Assembly: GCA_020631735.1 (NCBI GenBank) | Contig: CM036199.1 | Location: 15,530,834 to 15,594,833, forward strand | Source of the DNA: Saccharum officinarum | Lineage: Eukaryota; Streptophyta; Magnoliopsida; Poales; Poaceae | Direction: 5' to 3' | Length of the DNA: 64,000 bases | Translations under genes and position numbers: made by a program | In this document: positions 36,216 to 49,458 of the stretch, piece after piece | Numbering within the stretch: position 1 is the stretch's first letter | Layout of the letters: each line of letters opens with the position of its first letter | The notes under the pieces: generated by a model | Database searches by the model: none | Seen by the model: the letters and a program-made list of their open reading frames with translations, nothing else | Told to the model about the DNA's origin: nothing

Positions 36216-37792
36216 CGTGTTACCCAAATGCCCGGGTTAATTACTCCCAAAACACTACCAAGGTGAGCAGGCAGGGTAAACACTATGAAGTCTTTCGAAG
36301 GTTCGTCTAACAAGTTAGGGCCATTAGATTCACTCGGCAAACAGATGTAGAGCCCCCCTTCCAAATGGCACAATAACTCGCAGCCTATACACATAAGGAC
36401 AGAGGCCGCACTATACCCGATTCGTCAAGCCATTCTTACGCCATAAAGGAATACCTCTAACAAGCTAGAAAAGGTCCTTCTATATGACTAAAGCCAGAGC
36501 CATATAGCCCCCACAGTTGTACTGTAAATCCCGGATTGTCGCTTATAGATGAGTCCTTATGGAGAGCAATTAGAGCATCAAAAGTAAACCCCATGCTCTA
36601 ATCCCCTTTAAACATTAATCAAAATCATCTTTTAATGTTTGTTGCATATTCCTCTAATCAATTTACATGATCATAGTACATGTTTAAGCACTAGCCACAC
36701 TACTCAATGCAATATAATAGGTACCAAGGTAAAGGATCAATCGCTAAGTCATCCTTAACAAGGAATAAATGCATAATGATATTAATTGCATAAGGTGAAT
36801 AGGACAACAAGGATTATCCCATGCTATACTTGCCTTGCTCAAACTGGTCCTGAAGATCTTGCTCGTAGTAAGGCTCTTGATCTCCAACGAATTTCTCACC
36901 GTCTAAACTCGATCAACCAATATCAACAACACACATCCAGAGGCAATCATGCATAGACAAACAAGACTATAATTAGAACAATACACCAACAGTAAGAAAA
37001 TAAGATAAAAAGTCTTTAAAATGAATCTACAACTTGCTAGGATCACACAGACGCGAAGATCACGAAAATCGGAGCTAAAACGACAAAGTTATGAATTTCC
37101 AAAGATTTCCTATAGAAAAATAAATACTTTAATTAAAAACTCGAAAATAAATTGATCCAAACCTACTGTACAGTTGTATAATTACATAGAACTCACAAAT
37201 ATGAATCTAACGCAATTTGAATGGACCAAATCGGAGTTAAAACGAAGATTCTACAACTAAAACAAGTTAAATGGCAAAACTGTAAATATCAGAAAGCGTA
37301 TTTTTCATTTACCGAAACGAAATACGTTTTCAACCGATCAAAGCGTACTCTGAGCTTTACGTTTTAGGACTGCGGGTTACAATACGCAAAACCACAGGGA
37401 CTCTTTAACAAAAAGTACAGCCGAAAGGGTATCAACTATTCTCAGCCGTTGGATTTAAAATGAATGGCCTAGATCTAATCGGGGGAAGGGAGAGAGAAAA
37501 CGGCCGGCGGCTACAGGAGCCCGACGGCGGCGCCATGACCGGACTCGGCCCGAGCTCGCCGGAGTTCGATGAAACGGCCCTACCGACCACCGTTCGACAA
37601 ACTGGAGACACCGGAAGAAAGAGCGGCCCACGGCGATCTTACCTCACACAAAAGGAAGACCGGAGGACGGGTTGAGGAGGGTGTTTGGCTCGAGATGGCG
37701 GCGGTAGAGCTCGCGCTCACGGTGGCAACACCCCCGAGGCCTACAACTGCTTCAAATCGGGCGAGATGGGATCGGCGAGGGTGCGGCTCGGC

Positions 37793-37799
37793 TTTTATA
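37793..37799 (-). promoter_or_regulatory. TATA box of element A 5' LTR
   Basis: The sense strand reads CTATAAAAG about 610 bases into the LTR. It is in the same place as CTATAAAAC in the C LTR. Transcription would start roughly 30 bases further on. Confidence 0.6.
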
Positions 37800-38408
37800 G
37801 CCCGTAGGCATCACCGGTTATGGAAAGGAGGGAGATTTGGAGACGGATTCGAATCACCGAATCGGGTAGAGAGAGGAAGACGGCGTTCGTTGATGGAAAG
37901 CGCCGGAGGAAGGAGAAGGAAAGGGGAAGCGGTCACTGACAGGTGGGACCCACAAGTCAGCGGCTCGGGCGGAAAACGCGGCCGCTGCGGGACGCAGGCG
38001 CACGCGCGCGATGACGGCCGACAGGCCGCGACTTGGGCTCGGCCCAGGAGGAGGATGCGGGCGCGGGAAAAACAGCGGGCCGCATGCTGAGCAGGCTGAG
38101 GCGGTGGGCTGCGGCTGAGTTGGGCCAAAATCCGAATGAAGATGAATTTCCTTTTCTTTTTTTTTTCTTTTTCTAATTTTTCAAAGCCATTTTTCAAAAG
38201 ATTTTTAAATCAAATTTGAATTTGATTTAAACCACTCAATACAAAACTTTAAATGCAGCAGCATGAATGCTCAATCATGTTTCTACACTTATATTTGATT
38301 TTAAATTTATAAAAATTATTATTATTCTAAATTTGCATGCTCACAAATATATACATAAAAATCATATTTTCCTATTTTTCTTCTTTTCAAATTTTTTAGG
38401 GTGTTACA

Positions 38409-38455
38409 GTATTTTTCATGCACAACCTAAAATAGGAAATTTTGGGTGTGTGACA
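38409..38455 (-). repeat. Element E 3' LTR stub
   Basis: Forty-seven bases ending GGGTGTGTGACA, directly followed by a PPT (ATTCTACCCCACTTAA in plus orientation). The wording (CATGCACAACCTAAAATAGG) matches the sense-strand start of solo LTR B. Element A is inserted here, so the remaining roughly 3.9 kb must lie left of A. Confidence 0.8.
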
Positions 38456-40897
38456 ATTCTACCCCACTTAACAAGAATCTCGTCCCGAGATTCGGAGAGA
38501 CCAGGGAGAAAGATAAAGTTGATTTTGCAAATCTTCACGCTTCTCTGATCAACTCTTATCCAATGATGATGCCACAAACTCAAAACCAACTTTGTAAATG
38601 TCTCCTTTAGACCCTTACGATTCTTGTAGATGGTTCTAACAGGTTACCAACCCTGAGAAAAGATACCTGCACTCGATAATGACTTTGCAACCATGTAGAT
38701 AGCTGATGCTTCCAGATGACGAAAATAGAACGTATAAAACCTCCATCTTGTATCGCCTTTAGTTCGGCAACCCCTCTTAAGAAGAGATCAACTGGAGAAC
38801 ACCAATGGATAGATTACATGTGTTTCTGAGTGATAACTACCATCATGTCCTTCTATCATCTCAAAGATATTCATGAGCATATGCAAGAACAAGTAACTTG
38901 TACTTCCTCACGAGCAGAAAAATGGCAGTGCAGAAACACAGTTATAACTCAAGTTCTACGAATCCAATGATGTTGTAGCTTATACCGTTGGAAAGCTTAT
39001 CAAATTTACTACAACTTCCTTATAGAACACTTCTCCAAATTCTGCAGTTAAGGTAGTCGAAAACTGTGAACAACAGAAACTATTCCAGATTACTGACGGC
39101 ACAGATGCACCGCCTTGTGATTTTCATAAATCCCAAACCATAATAGCTATCAGGGTGGTTCTTACGGTCAGAGAAAAATATTGAAGTCTACTATTGTCCA
39201 GAATTTATCCATGATTTTTGGGCATCCAAAAATAGAGGTACAAGCTAAGGAAGACAGACTGTTCTAAAAAAAATAGGATAAGGCAGAAACGAGATTCAGA
39301 GACTAGAGAGATAGATGACACTAATCTTCAAGTCTTCATGCTTCTTTGCTTTGTGTTGATGAGATATAAGACATGGATCGAGGATAGCCAAAAGATGACA
39401 AGAAAGATAAGGTTTGATCTTGAGTTCTTCATACCTCGTCGCTTGAGATTGATGATTGTAGCGGACACTACCCCACTTAACAAAAATTTTGTTCCACCTG
39501 GCAATGTCATTGAAGACAACACTTTCTTTAAGGCTTGCTGCTAATGATAAGTCCTTCACTTAAAACTTACTAAACATACTTGATATGGGGGTGATGTCAT
39601 CTAAGTTTTCATGAAACTAACTATAGACTTCCAACATCTCCTTCCTATGTCGTCCATGCTAACTTGTATAGAGTATGTTGAATTGAATGTTGAACTCCCA
39701 ACTGATGATAGCTTGAAGTGAAGACCAGTCCTGACGAATACCCAAGCTTCTTGTAGATGATCCAACAAAGCACTAATCCCAAGCAAACAACACTAGCACA
39801 TGAGTAGACTTCCAATCATAGAGATAACCACTTCTTCCAAGTGAAGCTCTAGGACATACGAAACATTCATCTTGCAACACTCACAACTTTGCTACCCCTT
39901 AAGAAAAAGAAACTAGGGGACACCAAAGTAACTCACATCCCTTTTATACTAGATAACCATAATCATCTCTAATGTAAGATTCCCAGGCAAATCAATGAGA
40001 TTCAAAGATATCCAATGATATATTCACTTGTACAAGATAAGGAAGTAATGCAGAAAATTTCTGGGCGAATTCCAATTTTAGCAGTTCAGTAAATCTGGCA
40101 TAACTCGAGCTACAAAGATCCAAATGAAGTGATCTTTAAATGGTTGGAAAGCTTATGAAATTATCTACAACTTTTATTAATAACACTTTTCCAGGTTCTG
40201 TTATTAAATTAATCAAAAACAGAGCTTAGCCAAAACTGTTCCAGAATTCCAGGCTGTGCAGTAACCTCAACTTAGAACAGGTATATCTCTTAGCTCAAAA
40301 TAGGTAAAAAGGTAAATCCAATGGGTTTGGAAAGATACAGAAGTCTAGTTATTCCCAGTAAAATTTCATAAATTTCTCATGTCCATATCTTGAGATATAA
40401 CAGAAACATTGCAGACTGCTATAGAAATCAGCATGCGGAGTATTACGTAAAACCTACCCCACTTAGCATAGATCAAGCTACTCCTCAAGACTTATACCTT
40501 CCGAGCCACCTTTGAAATATGAGAACAAAGATAACACACAAGCAACACATCAAGCAAAACAAACACACATCACATCATCGATACTACACGTGCTTCTTCA
40601 ACAATGGTGGTCATCCTAATGGCACCTTGAAGATGATGAAAGGCCATCAAACTTTTGAACAAGGTAAGATCAGAAAACTTTTAGTAAAATCAACATAAAA
40701 CAAAATCCAATGGAGTAAGAAATAATAGCTCAAAGGAAGCTATATCAAGGAGGGGATACAACAAGACAAGGAAGAGAAAATAGTCAAAATCAATGAGTCA
40801 AGGTATAACAAATTAGTTTTATAGTAAAATAAGTTTTAGAATACGTCCAGTGCTACTTGGCATACGTCATACAGTCAACACCGCTCTGATACCACTC
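38456..40897 (-). mobile_element. Internal region of non-autonomous LTR element E (no gag-pol)
   Basis: Bounded by PPT/3' LTR on the left and primer site/5' LTR on the right, only 2442 bases long and lacking gag, protease, RT and integrase. It must borrow proteins, plausibly from relatives such as A or D whose leader block it shares. The block appears around 38930-39200 and 40050-40390; GTTGGAAAGCTTAT recurs at 38987 and 40143. A PPT-like ACCCCACTTA word occurs at 38461, 39470 and 40456. The small frames (for example 39559-39296) look accidental. Confidence 0.75.
40881..40897 (-). other. Element E primer-binding site (tRNA-iMet)
   Basis: The minus strand reads GAGTGGTATCAGAGCGG directly after the 5' LTR end, again matching initiator tRNA-Met. 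Confidence 0.85.
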
Positions 40898-41282
40898 TGT
40901 CACACCCGGTTTTTTAAAGAACAAAACCAGGCTAATCATATGTGTGCCCAGGAAGTCCACACATATGCCAGAATGAAAAAGTATCAGAAACAATGTTATT
41001 ATATAACGTATACATAGCTATATTAACACTTACATCAGAGTATCGCGGAACGGTGACTAAACTTCGGGCTCCATTCTTCTCAGGGACGGCTGACTGGGGG
41101 TAACATATGCCTAGCACTTCTACTAGTCTTCTGGAAACTCCACTACACCTTTGTCCTTCTTCCGAGTAGCATCTTACTACACACTGGAGTGTTGGGGAAA
41201 TAGCAAGAGTGAGTCCATGTCGAACTCAACAAGTATAACACAGGGTTCATGAGGCTCAAAAAGGCTAGACACTGTTTGATTG
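40898..41282 (-). repeat. Element E 5' LTR, part (cut by element D)
   Basis: It starts TGTCACACCCGG and matches solo LTR B and LTR F (AACCAGGCTAATCATATGTG). At 41282 it stops at the D insertion; GATTG (41278-41282) is one half of D's target duplication. The LTR F sequence continues TTTGATTGCGTTTAGC at the equivalent place, confirming the break. Confidence 0.85.
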
Positions 41283-44151
41283 TGTCACACCCATTTTTAA
41301 GGACAAAAATAGGATGTATAAAAGACTCATGCGCGCCCCAGGAAACAGTCGCACACATAAGTTGACAAATTACAAAGTATCATCACAGTGCTTATTACAT
41401 AACGAATAAGTATTTAAGACATAGTCTTGAACAATAGATAATAATAACTAATAATAATTCTTCAGCGGAAACTCCACACAGGGACACGGTTGACTGGTTG
41501 ACACCAAGACTAGTACTCATTCCGATAATCTTCCTCATTATCTTCATCTGTTATGGTGGAAATAGCAAGAGTGAGTTCATGTCGAACTCCACAAATATAA
41601 CACAGGGTTCATGAGGCTCAAAAAGGCTAGACACTGTTTAACTGCGTTTAGCTTTTTAATCATATATTAGCAATTGAGTAGCATCAAGATAAACCACTTC
41701 CCATTAAAGAACCAATGATCAATTGTAATAAGGATAATGAATAGCATTAACATGAGCATAATAATAATCAACAATAATTAAGCATGATATAACAGTTATG
41801 ATCAACTATTCCATAAGAATCCCCAAGGCCGCTCGTATCCGTGAGCACGGCTAGTATACCAGTTTTTAACTCTGCGCAGAGGTGTACACTTTCACTGTAA
41901 GTCATGATTTCCAAATGAGTGGGGAGATCAAGCCCAAACACCCAAAAACCATATAAAGCCACTCAAGAGTTCGTCTAACAAGTTAGGGCCATTAGATTCA
42001 CTCGGCAGGCAGATGTAGAACCCCCCTTCCCTGTGGCACAACAACCGCAGCCTATACACACTAGGCCAGGGGCTCGCACTACACCCAAAGTGTCAAGCCA
42101 TTCTTACGCCATTTAAGGTAACCACTAACAAGCTAGAAAAGGTCTCTTGAACAACTAAAGCCAGAGCCATATAGCCCTCACAGCTGTACTGTATATCCCG
42201 GTTATCACTTACAGATAAGTCCTTAAGGAGAGAAACCAGAGCATCAAAATAATACACAAGCTCTAGCCCCCTTTTAACAACAATGAAATCATCTTAATAG
42301 TTGATTGCTTAATCCATTAATCAAATTACAAGATCATTGTTCTTAGTTTAAGCACTAGCAATAGCTTCCCATATGCATACCCAAGGTTGACAAGGAATCA
42401 AGACATCAAGCACTAAGTTATAATCTCTAAGGTTGTCAAGGTAAGCACATGCATATGTATGATCATTTTGATGAATAGGTAGCAAGGATAGTCCTGTGTT
42501 ATACTTGCCTTGATCAAAGCTCTCCAAATGATATTGCTGACTTGGCTCAAAGTAATACTCCAAATCGTCCAAGTACTGCTCACCTTCTATACTCGATCAT
42601 CAATCAACAACATACATGCATCCAATCAAACATACACGAAGCAAACAAATAGATATAATTAGAACAGTACACCAACAGTAACAAAACAGTAATAAAAGTT
42701 TATAAAACTCTTCTACACGTTTCTACGATCACACAGACGCAAAGATCACCAAAATCGGAGTTAAAACGTAAAAGTTATGAATTTTCTAAGATTTCCTATA
42801 GATAAATAAATACTTAATTATAAACTCGAAAAATAAATTATCAAAACTAACTGTAAAACGATACTAACATGTAGAGTTCACAAATACGAACCTAACGCAA
42901 TTTGAACGGATCAAATCGGAGTTAAAACGAAGATTTTATGACCAAAACAGTTCTAGTGGCAAATCTGTAAATACCTGAAAACGTATTTTTGAATAACCCG
43001 GAAGAAAATACGCTTTCAAAATGCGAAAACGTAATTTCAGCTTTACGTTATGGACCGCGGGTTGATTCCCAGAAACCCGAGGGTCTCTTTAACAAATTTA
43101 CCATCTAAAGGGTATCTTCTAATCTCATCCGTTGATCACAAGATGGACGGCTCATGTTCATCTTCAAGTGCACAGTGTTCACCCGATCGTCCCCTCCAAG
43201 TCCGGCCGTCGGCCGCCATGCCCGCCATGGCCACCTCGCCGGAGTACTTCGGCCCCGCCTTCTCCGACCACCATTCAACCCGCTACCAATTCCAATCGAA
43301 AGAGGAGCTCCACGCGATCTCATCTACCCGGTAAAGAATAGCTACGGTAGCCCGAACACGACACGCGACGAGAGGAGGGCGGTGGCTCCATGACCGACTC
43401 GTCGGTGATCTCCAATACCGCGATAAAATGCACGGGAACTCAAAAGAAACACATAGGAAGGGAGAGGAGGAGCTAACGAACTCACCTAGGCGAAGAATTT
43501 GGCCTCCAATCGACCCGAAGGTCTCAACCGCGCCCACCAAAACCCGCCGGCCAAGCTCTAACCCTAGAGCTCTAAAACCCGTGGCAACCCTAGCTTTTTA
43601 GTTGAAAAACGGAAACTAGAGGTCCTATACGACCTATTTATAGCATCAATCACCGATTTCGGTTACCAAATCCTGGAAACAAGATTCGGTTGCGGTTCGG
43701 TGGAAGAGGCGTTCGTATCCGGCTCGGTTACGAGAGCTTGAAGACGACTGACAGTCGGGTCCCACTTGTCAGCGGAAGAGAAGGCGGCTGCTGGATCAGC
43801 TGGCTGGGCCGCGCGGCTGCTGGGCTTGACTGGCTCGGCCCACGCGGTACATGCGCAGAGGAAAAGAAGGCGGCAGCGGCCCACTCGGAGCGGGCCAGGC
43901 TCCAGCGCGGGAGAGCAGGCCGGCCGAGCAGCAGGTAAGCTTTTTCTTCTTTTTTTTTATTTACTTGCTTTCAAAAATATCTCAAATAAATTCTAATCCA
44001 AAATAAAATAAATCAAATCCACACCACACAATAAAATAAATGCAGCAGCATGAATGCAACACAAAATTTATTTTACTATTATTTTAAATTGGCCATTATT
44101 TTATTATCTACATTATTCCAATTTTGTTATCTCTAAAATTTGGGTGTTACA
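41283..44151 (-). repeat. Element D 3' LTR, 2869 bp
   Basis: Limits are TGTCACACCC (41283) and TGGGTGTTACA (ending 44151). It is followed by the PPT AAGGGGGGTAGAATT on the sense strand (44166-44152). A strong TATA box, sense TATAAATA, is at 43642-43635. The palindromic block has CTAGTATACCAG at 41851-41862 and CTCTGCGCAGAG at 41870-41881. The open frames around 43050-43996 lie inside this LTR and are not genes. Confidence 0.92.
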
Positions 44152-44196
44152 AATTCTACCCCCCTTAAAAGAATCTCGTCCTCGAGATTGGATTGC

Positions 44197-47100
44197 TTAC
44201 TCAAACAACTGCGGATATGATTTCCTCAATTCATCCTCTCTTTCCCAAGTTGCCTCTGCCTCTGAATATCGATTCCACTGTACTTTGCACATCTTAATAA
44301 TCCGACTTCGAGTAACTCTCTCAGCCGTTTCTAAAATCTTAATTGGAAACTCTTCATATGTAAGATCCTCCTTAACAGTCAATTCTTCCAAAGGTATCTG
44401 CTCCTCAGGCACCCGCAAACACTTCTTAAGTTGTGAAACATGAAACACATCATGTACTCCAGATAAACTCTCAGGCAACTCTAATTGGTAAGCAACTTCC
44501 CCACGTCTAGCAATAACTTTAAATGGTCCAACATACCTTGGTGCTAGTTTACCTTTCATGTTAAATCTCTTCACACTTCTCATAGGTGACACCTTCAAAT
44601 AGACATAATCACCTACTTCAAAAACTAGATCCCTTCTCCTATTATCAGCATAACTCTTCTGACGAGACTGTGCCACTCTCAAATTCTCACGAATCACTCG
44701 CACTTGATCTTCTGCGTTTCTAAGAACATCTGTACCAAACACCTGAGATTCACCTGTCTGATCCCAAAACAATGGAGTTCTACACTTACGTCCATACAAA
44801 GCTTCAAACGGTGCCATCTTGAGACTCTGTTGATAACTATTATTGTAAGAAAATTCTGCATAAGGCAAACTCTTATCCCAACTAGTTCCATATTGCAATG
44901 CACAAGCTCTCAACATATCCTCTAATACCTGGTTGGTCCTTTCAGTCTGTCCATCTGTCTGTGGATGATATGCTGTACTAAAATTCAATTTTGTTCCCAG
45001 TGATTCATGCACAGCTTTCCAAAAATGCGATGTAAACTGCGATCCTCGATCAGATACAATCTTCTTTGGTACTCCATGCAAACAGACTATTCTCTCCATA
45101 TACAACTCCGCCAATTTTGGTCCATGGTAAGTAGTCTTTACTGGTATAAAATGAGCAACTTTAGTTAACCGATCTACTATCACCCAAATAGAATCATAAC
45201 CTCTCTGAGTACGCGGTAACCCTACTATAAAATCCATACCAACTTCCTCCCACTTCCATTCAGGAATCTTCATTGGTTGCAACAATCCAGCAGGTCTCTG
45301 ATGCTCTGCTTTCACCCTCTGACAAGTATCACACAAAGCCACATACTCAGCCACATCTCGCTTTAGTCCAACCCACCAATATTTCTGTTTAAGATCCAAA
45401 TACATCTTAGTACTACCAGGATGAATAGAATAAGCTGACTCATGAGCTTCACGAAGAATTGCCTGTCTAATAGCTTGATCCTCAGGTACACACAGCCTCT
45501 TTCCGAACCACAAAATTCCATTATCATCCATTCGAAAGCCTGGTGACTTACCAATCACTATATCTTCCGCTATCTTCTTTAGTTTCTCATCCTTCAACTG
45601 GCCCTTGTAAATTTCTTGCTCTAAGGTAGGCTCTATCACTAATTCCATTGTATTAGTAACAATTCCCAAATTCAAATATTCAAATTCAGCACATAACTCA
45701 CTAGCCATAGACAATGTTCTTATCTCATTGGCATAACTCTTCCTACTAAGAGCATCAGCTACTACATTAGCCTTACCAGGATGATAGTGTATCTCAATAT
45801 CATAATCCTTAATCAACTCCAACCATCTGCGTTGCCTCAAATTCAGATCTGACTGAGTGAAAATATACTTCAAACTCTTATGATCAGTGTATATATCACT
45901 CTTATGTCCAATCAAATAATGTCTCCAAATCTTTAAAGCATGAACTACAGCTGCTAATTCCAAATCATGTGTAGGATAATTCAACTCATGCTTTCTTAAC
46001 TGCCTGGATGCATAAGCCACAACTCTGCCTTCTTGCATAAGAACACATCCCAAACCTTGACGAGAAGCATCACAATAAATAGAAAACTTCTTACTCAAAT
46101 CTGGCAAAACCAAAACAGGCGCTGTAGTCAACCTCTTTTTCAACTCCTCAAAACTAGCTTGACATTTATCTGACCACACAAACTTGGCATTCTTCTCTAA
46201 CAGAGATGTCATAGGTTTAGCAAGTTTAGAAAACCCTTCAATGAACCGTCTATAATATCCAGCTAAACCCAGGAAACTGCGAATCTCACTAACATCAGTA
46301 GGTGGTTTCCAATTCAATACATCCTTTACCTTACCTGGATCCACTGATATACCTCCATTAGAAACAATATGACCAAGAAAAGAAACTTCCTTCAACCAAA
46401 ACTCACATTTACTTCGCTTCGCATACAGTTTATGCTCTCTAAGCTTCTGCAATACCAACCTCAAATGTTCAGCATGCTCTACCTCTGTCTTGGAAAATAC
46501 CAGTATATCATCAATAAACACTACCACAAACTTATCCAAGTATTCCATGAACACCTTATTCATCATGTACATAAAGTATGCAGGTGCATTGGTCAATCCA
46601 AATGACATAACAGTATACTCATACAATCCATACCTTGTAGTAAAAGCTGTCTTTGGAATATCAGAGGCACGAATCTTCAACTGATGATATCCAGAACGTA
46701 AATCAATCTTAGAGAACACACAAGCACCTCTCAACTGATCAAACAAGTCATCAATCCGGGGCAAAGGATACTTATTCTTGATAGTTACTTCATTTAGTGA
46801 CCGATAATCAACACACATCCTCTGACCACCATCTTTCTTATCAACAAAAATAACTGGTGCTCCCCAAGGTGATGAACTAGGTCGAATAAAACCTTTTTCT
46901 TGTAATTCTTTAATTTGTTTCTTAAGTTCTTCTAATTCATCTACTCCCATCCTATATGGTCGTTTGGCTATAGGTGCAGTTCCAGGTAATAATTCAATAA
47001 GAAATTCAATGTCTCGGTCAGGTGGCATACCTGGCAATTCATCAGGGAAGACATCCGGAAATTCCTCAATCACTGAATTCTCCTTAATAGTATCTTCAAT

Positions 47101-48612
47101 CTGATTCACCACCGCGGTTGGTTGCTTCTGCATTGCTACATCCACATTGATTTTATCTCCATTAGGCGCAGTCACAACTACCACTTTCTGCTGACACTGA
47201 ATCTCTGCCTGATTTTGCATCATCCAGTCCATACCCAATATCACATCAATTCCAGATGTTCTCAACACTATAGGAGTTATCTTAAACTCTACCCCCCTTA
47301 ATACCATACTAATCGGAAGACAACGATTACTAGTTTGCATGGTACCTCCAGGTGAATTTACTAAGAGAGATTCTTTCATAGCTAACATGGGTATACTATG
47401 CATTTTAACAAAAATGTTGGATATGAATGTATGAGATGCTCCAGAGTCAAAAAGAACAGTTGCGGGAGTGGAATGTACATTGAACGTACCAATCATAACT
47501 TCTGGTGCATTATGAACTGTATCAGAAGACACGTGATTCACCCTTCCAGCACCGGATTGCCTCTGGTTGCTCTTCTGGCTCTGAGGAGTCTGTTGGTTCT
47601 GCTTCTCAGGACAATTATAAGACAAATGACCCTCTTTACCACAGACAAAGCATCTAATAGGAGTGCTGGGAGTACTATTCTTTATGGGGGTAGCATTGGG
47701 ATTTCCAGTGCGAGGAGTCTGTTGCCCAGTCTGCTGATACTGTTGACGCTGTGGATATGATGAACGCTGTTGCGACTGATTGTTTTGCCAATTTTGTGAC
47801 CACCTCTGATTTGAATTGCGATTCCACTGGCTAACCGGTCCCTGAAACTTCTGATGAAAACCATGCTGAGAATTTGTGCGTTGACGGTTGTTGCTTCCTG
47901 AGCCTTGCACCTTCATCTTTCTTTTTCTATCCATCTCCCTACGCTCATTATCAAGCACAATAGCTTTGTTCACAAGCTCTTGAAAACTAGCATAGTTATT
48001 CCCCTTCAGTTGCAATCGAAGATCATAATAAATTCCTTTCAAGAAGAGACGCTGTCTGTCTGCATCTTCCCTCACTTCATTAGGAGCATAGCGAGCCAAC
48101 TGGGTAAATCTATCATGATATTCACTCACACTCATCTGTCCCATCCTCAGGTTTCTGAATTCTTCCTGCTTCAGCTCAATTATACCTTCAGGAATATGAC
48201 GAGCTCGAAAATCTCTAACAAACTCATTCCAAGTGATAGGAGGAGCATTGTCAGGGCGTGCAGCCTGGTACGACTCCCACCAAGTCTGAGCTGTCCCTTG
48301 TAACTGACCAGATGCATACAACACCTTTTCCATATCATTGCATTGAGCTATATTCAGTTGTTTCTCCACTGCCCTTACCCAATCATCTGCTTCTAAAGGA
48401 TCAGCAGCATGAGAAAACACTGGAGGGCGTCCCTTTAAAAATTCTCCACGCTTATCCCTTACTTGAACAGGTGGTGGTCCTCCAACAGCGGGATTGTTCT
48501 GCATGTGCTGCATAAACATCTGCATCATCTGGTTCTGAGTTTGCATGAGTTCCTCCATAGTAATGGGTATGTTAGCACCTCCACGACCTCTGCCACGACC
48601 TCTGCCTGACAT
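44197..48612 (-). CDS. gag-pol: Element D gag-pol polyprotein, intact, 1471 residues
   Basis: A single uninterrupted frame. The start is taken at [12 protein letters not shown] (48612) because A begins alike; the frame is open for 29 codons upstream. Approximate residues: gag 1-300, CCHC knuckle [14 protein letters not shown] about 321-334, protease [10 protein letters not shown] near 388, RT with FIDDILVFS near 699, RNase H ([12 protein letters not shown]), integrase zinc finger (CDTCQ) and catalytic D about 1127, D about 1188, E about 1224 (35 residues between the last two). A GPF-type module and a chromodomain ([16 protein letters not shown]) close the protein. The chromodomain marks a chromovirus and is thought to steer integration to particular chromatin. 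No lesion is seen. Confidence 0.93.
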   Translation of the reverse strand: MSGRGRGRGRGGANIPITMEELMQTQNQMMQMFMQHMQNNPAVGGPPPVQVRDKRGEFLKGRPPVFSHAADPLEADDWVRAVEKQLNIAQCNDMEKVLYASGQLQGTAQTWWESYQAARPDNAPPITWNEFVRDFRARHIPEGIIELKQEEFRNLRMGQMSVSEYHDRFTQLARYAPNEVREDADRQRLFLKGIYYDLRLQLKGNNYASFQELVNKAIVLDNERREMDRKRKMKVQGSGSNNRQRTNSQHGFHQKFQGPVSQWNRNSNQRWSQNWQNNQSQQRSSYPQRQQYQQTGQQTPRTGNPNATPIKNSTPSTPIRCFVCGKEGHLSYNCPEKQNQQTPQSQKSNQRQSGAGRVNHVSSDTVHNAPEVMIGTFNVHSTPATVLFDSGASHTFISNIFVKMHSIPMLAMKESLLVNSPGGTMQTSNRCLPISMVLRGVEFKITPIVLRTSGIDVILGMDWMMQNQAEIQCQQKVVVVTAPNGDKINVDVAMQKQPTAVVNQIEDTIKENSVIEEFPDVFPDELPGMPPDRDIEFLIELLPGTAPIAKRPYRMGVDELEELKKQIKELQEKGFIRPSSSPWGAPVIFVDKKDGGQRMCVDYRSLNEVTIKNKYPLPRIDDLFDQLRGACVFSKIDLRSGYHQLKIRASDIPKTAFTTRYGLYEYTVMSFGLTNAPAYFMYMMNKVFMEYLDKFVVVFIDDILVFSKTEVEHAEHLRLVLQKLREHKLYAKRSKCEFWLKEVSFLGHIVSNGGISVDPGKVKDVLNWKPPTDVSEIRSFLGLAGYYRRFIEGFSKLAKPMTSLLEKNAKFVWSDKCQASFEELKKRLTTAPVLVLPDLSKKFSIYCDASRQGLGCVLMQEGRVVAYASRQLRKHELNYPTHDLELAAVVHALKIWRHYLIGHKSDIYTDHKSLKYIFTQSDLNLRQRRWLELIKDYDIEIHYHPGKANVVADALSRKSYANEIRTLSMASELCAEFEYLNLGIVTNTMELVIEPTLEQEIYKGQLKDEKLKKIAEDIVIGKSPGFRMDDNGILWFGKRLCVPEDQAIRQAILREAHESAYSIHPGSTKMYLDLKQKYWWVGLKRDVAEYVALCDTCQRVKAEHQRPAGLLQPMKIPEWKWEEVGMDFIVGLPRTQRGYDSIWVIVDRLTKVAHFIPVKTTYHGPKLAELYMERIVCLHGVPKKIVSDRGSQFTSHFWKAVHESLGTKLNFSTAYHPQTDGQTERTNQVLEDMLRACALQYGTSWDKSLPYAEFSYNNSYQQSLKMAPFEALYGRKCRTPLFWDQTGESQVFGTDVLRNAEDQVRVIRENLRVAQSRQKSYADNRRRDLVFEVGDYVYLKVSPMRSVKRFNMKGKLAPRYVGPFKVIARRGEVAYQLELPESLSGVHDVFHVSQLKKCLRVPEEQIPLEELTVKEDLTYEEFPIKILETAERVTRSRIIKMCKVQWNRYSEAEATWEREDELRKSYPQLFE

Positions 48613-49458
48613 CTGTTTCCAAAAACACAGAAATTGAAATTCAGTACGATCCGAGATGATGTATTCAATAGATAAGCAAAATCTGATTTTTCTGGACAAG
48701 CTCCAATTTCAGCAACTCAGTAAAACTGTCATATCTCGAGCTACAGACGTCCAATTCAGATGATCTTTACATGGTTGGAAAGCTTATAAAATTATCTACA
48801 ACTTTTATTCACAACACTTTTTCTGATTCTGTCAAATAATTGGCCAAAAACTGAACTTAACCGAAACTGTTTCAGAATTCCAGACTGTGTAGTAACTCCA
48901 ACTTGAAACAGGTATATCTCTTAACTCATAATAGATATTAAGGTGATTCTTGTGGGATTGGAAAGATATAGAAGTCTAATTATTCCCAGTAAAATTTCTT
49001 AAATTTCTCATGAACGGATTTTAAGTTATTTCTAAATCATCCCAGACTGATCCAAAAATCAGCAAAGGACAGAACTAATTTAACCTCATATTCAACTAAT
49101 ATACCTTGATCAAACTTAATATTCTTAACCATGGAATTTGTAGGCATGTCTACAAAACTCCAGCACACATTACAAAGATCCAAATCACACATTATCATAA
49201 TAACAATCCATCAATCACACAATTGTTCACACCACAAACTGACTCTTAAAACAATCCAAACTTAAAATTAACTCACAACTACTATCGTTCCTATTACATA
49301 GGGATTTTTCCTATTGCCTAATTAAGCTTCTCATAAATCTTGGGACGACCTAACTCCGCCCTTAATTGGTCAATCTCCTTGTAAGCTTGCTCCTTAAGTT
49401 CTTTTTTCTTTCAGCAACTCATCCTTCAAATCCACCTCATGGAGAGCCAATTCACGAG
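48613..49458 (-). other. Element D leader between orf0 and gag
   Basis: Non-coding, AT-rich. It contains the leader block (ATATCTCGAGCTACAG, ATGGTTGGAAAGCTTATAAA) shared with A and E. Just before the gag ATG the sense strand reads GTGTTTTTGGAAACAG, a convincing splice-acceptor shape. Confidence 0.5.

Larger units (their letters stand above)
23584..38408 (-). mobile_element. Ty3/gypsy chromovirus, element A (nested, contains solo LTR B)
   Basis: Minus-strand element: 3' LTR on the left (start lost in gap 1, interrupted by B), polypurine tract at about 29404-29417, broken gag-pol 33867-29450, orf0 35421-34561, primer-binding site, and 5' LTR 35604-38408. Its chromodomain, long LTRs and initiator-tRNA-Met primer site point to the Tekay/Del group of plant chromoviruses. 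It sits in the 3' LTR of element E, leaving E's first 47 bases at 38409-38455. The two LTRs look nearly identical where they can be compared, so the insertion is recent. Confidence 0.88.
35604..38408 (-). repeat. Element A 5' LTR, 2805 bp
   Basis: Plus-strand limits are TGTCACACCC at 35604 and GGGTGTTACA ending at 38408. The sense-strand U3 is on the right; a TATA box lies at 37799-37793. Most of the LTR (about 2.1 kb) is therefore R/U5 leader-like sequence. The flank GTATT (38409-38413) is one half of the target duplication; the partner is in gap 1. Confidence 0.9.

Noticed and set aside
43050..43996. Plus-strand frames near a promoter-like GC-rich stretch
   Set aside because: Inside element D's 3' LTR and repeated in the 5' LTR at about 51971-52532.
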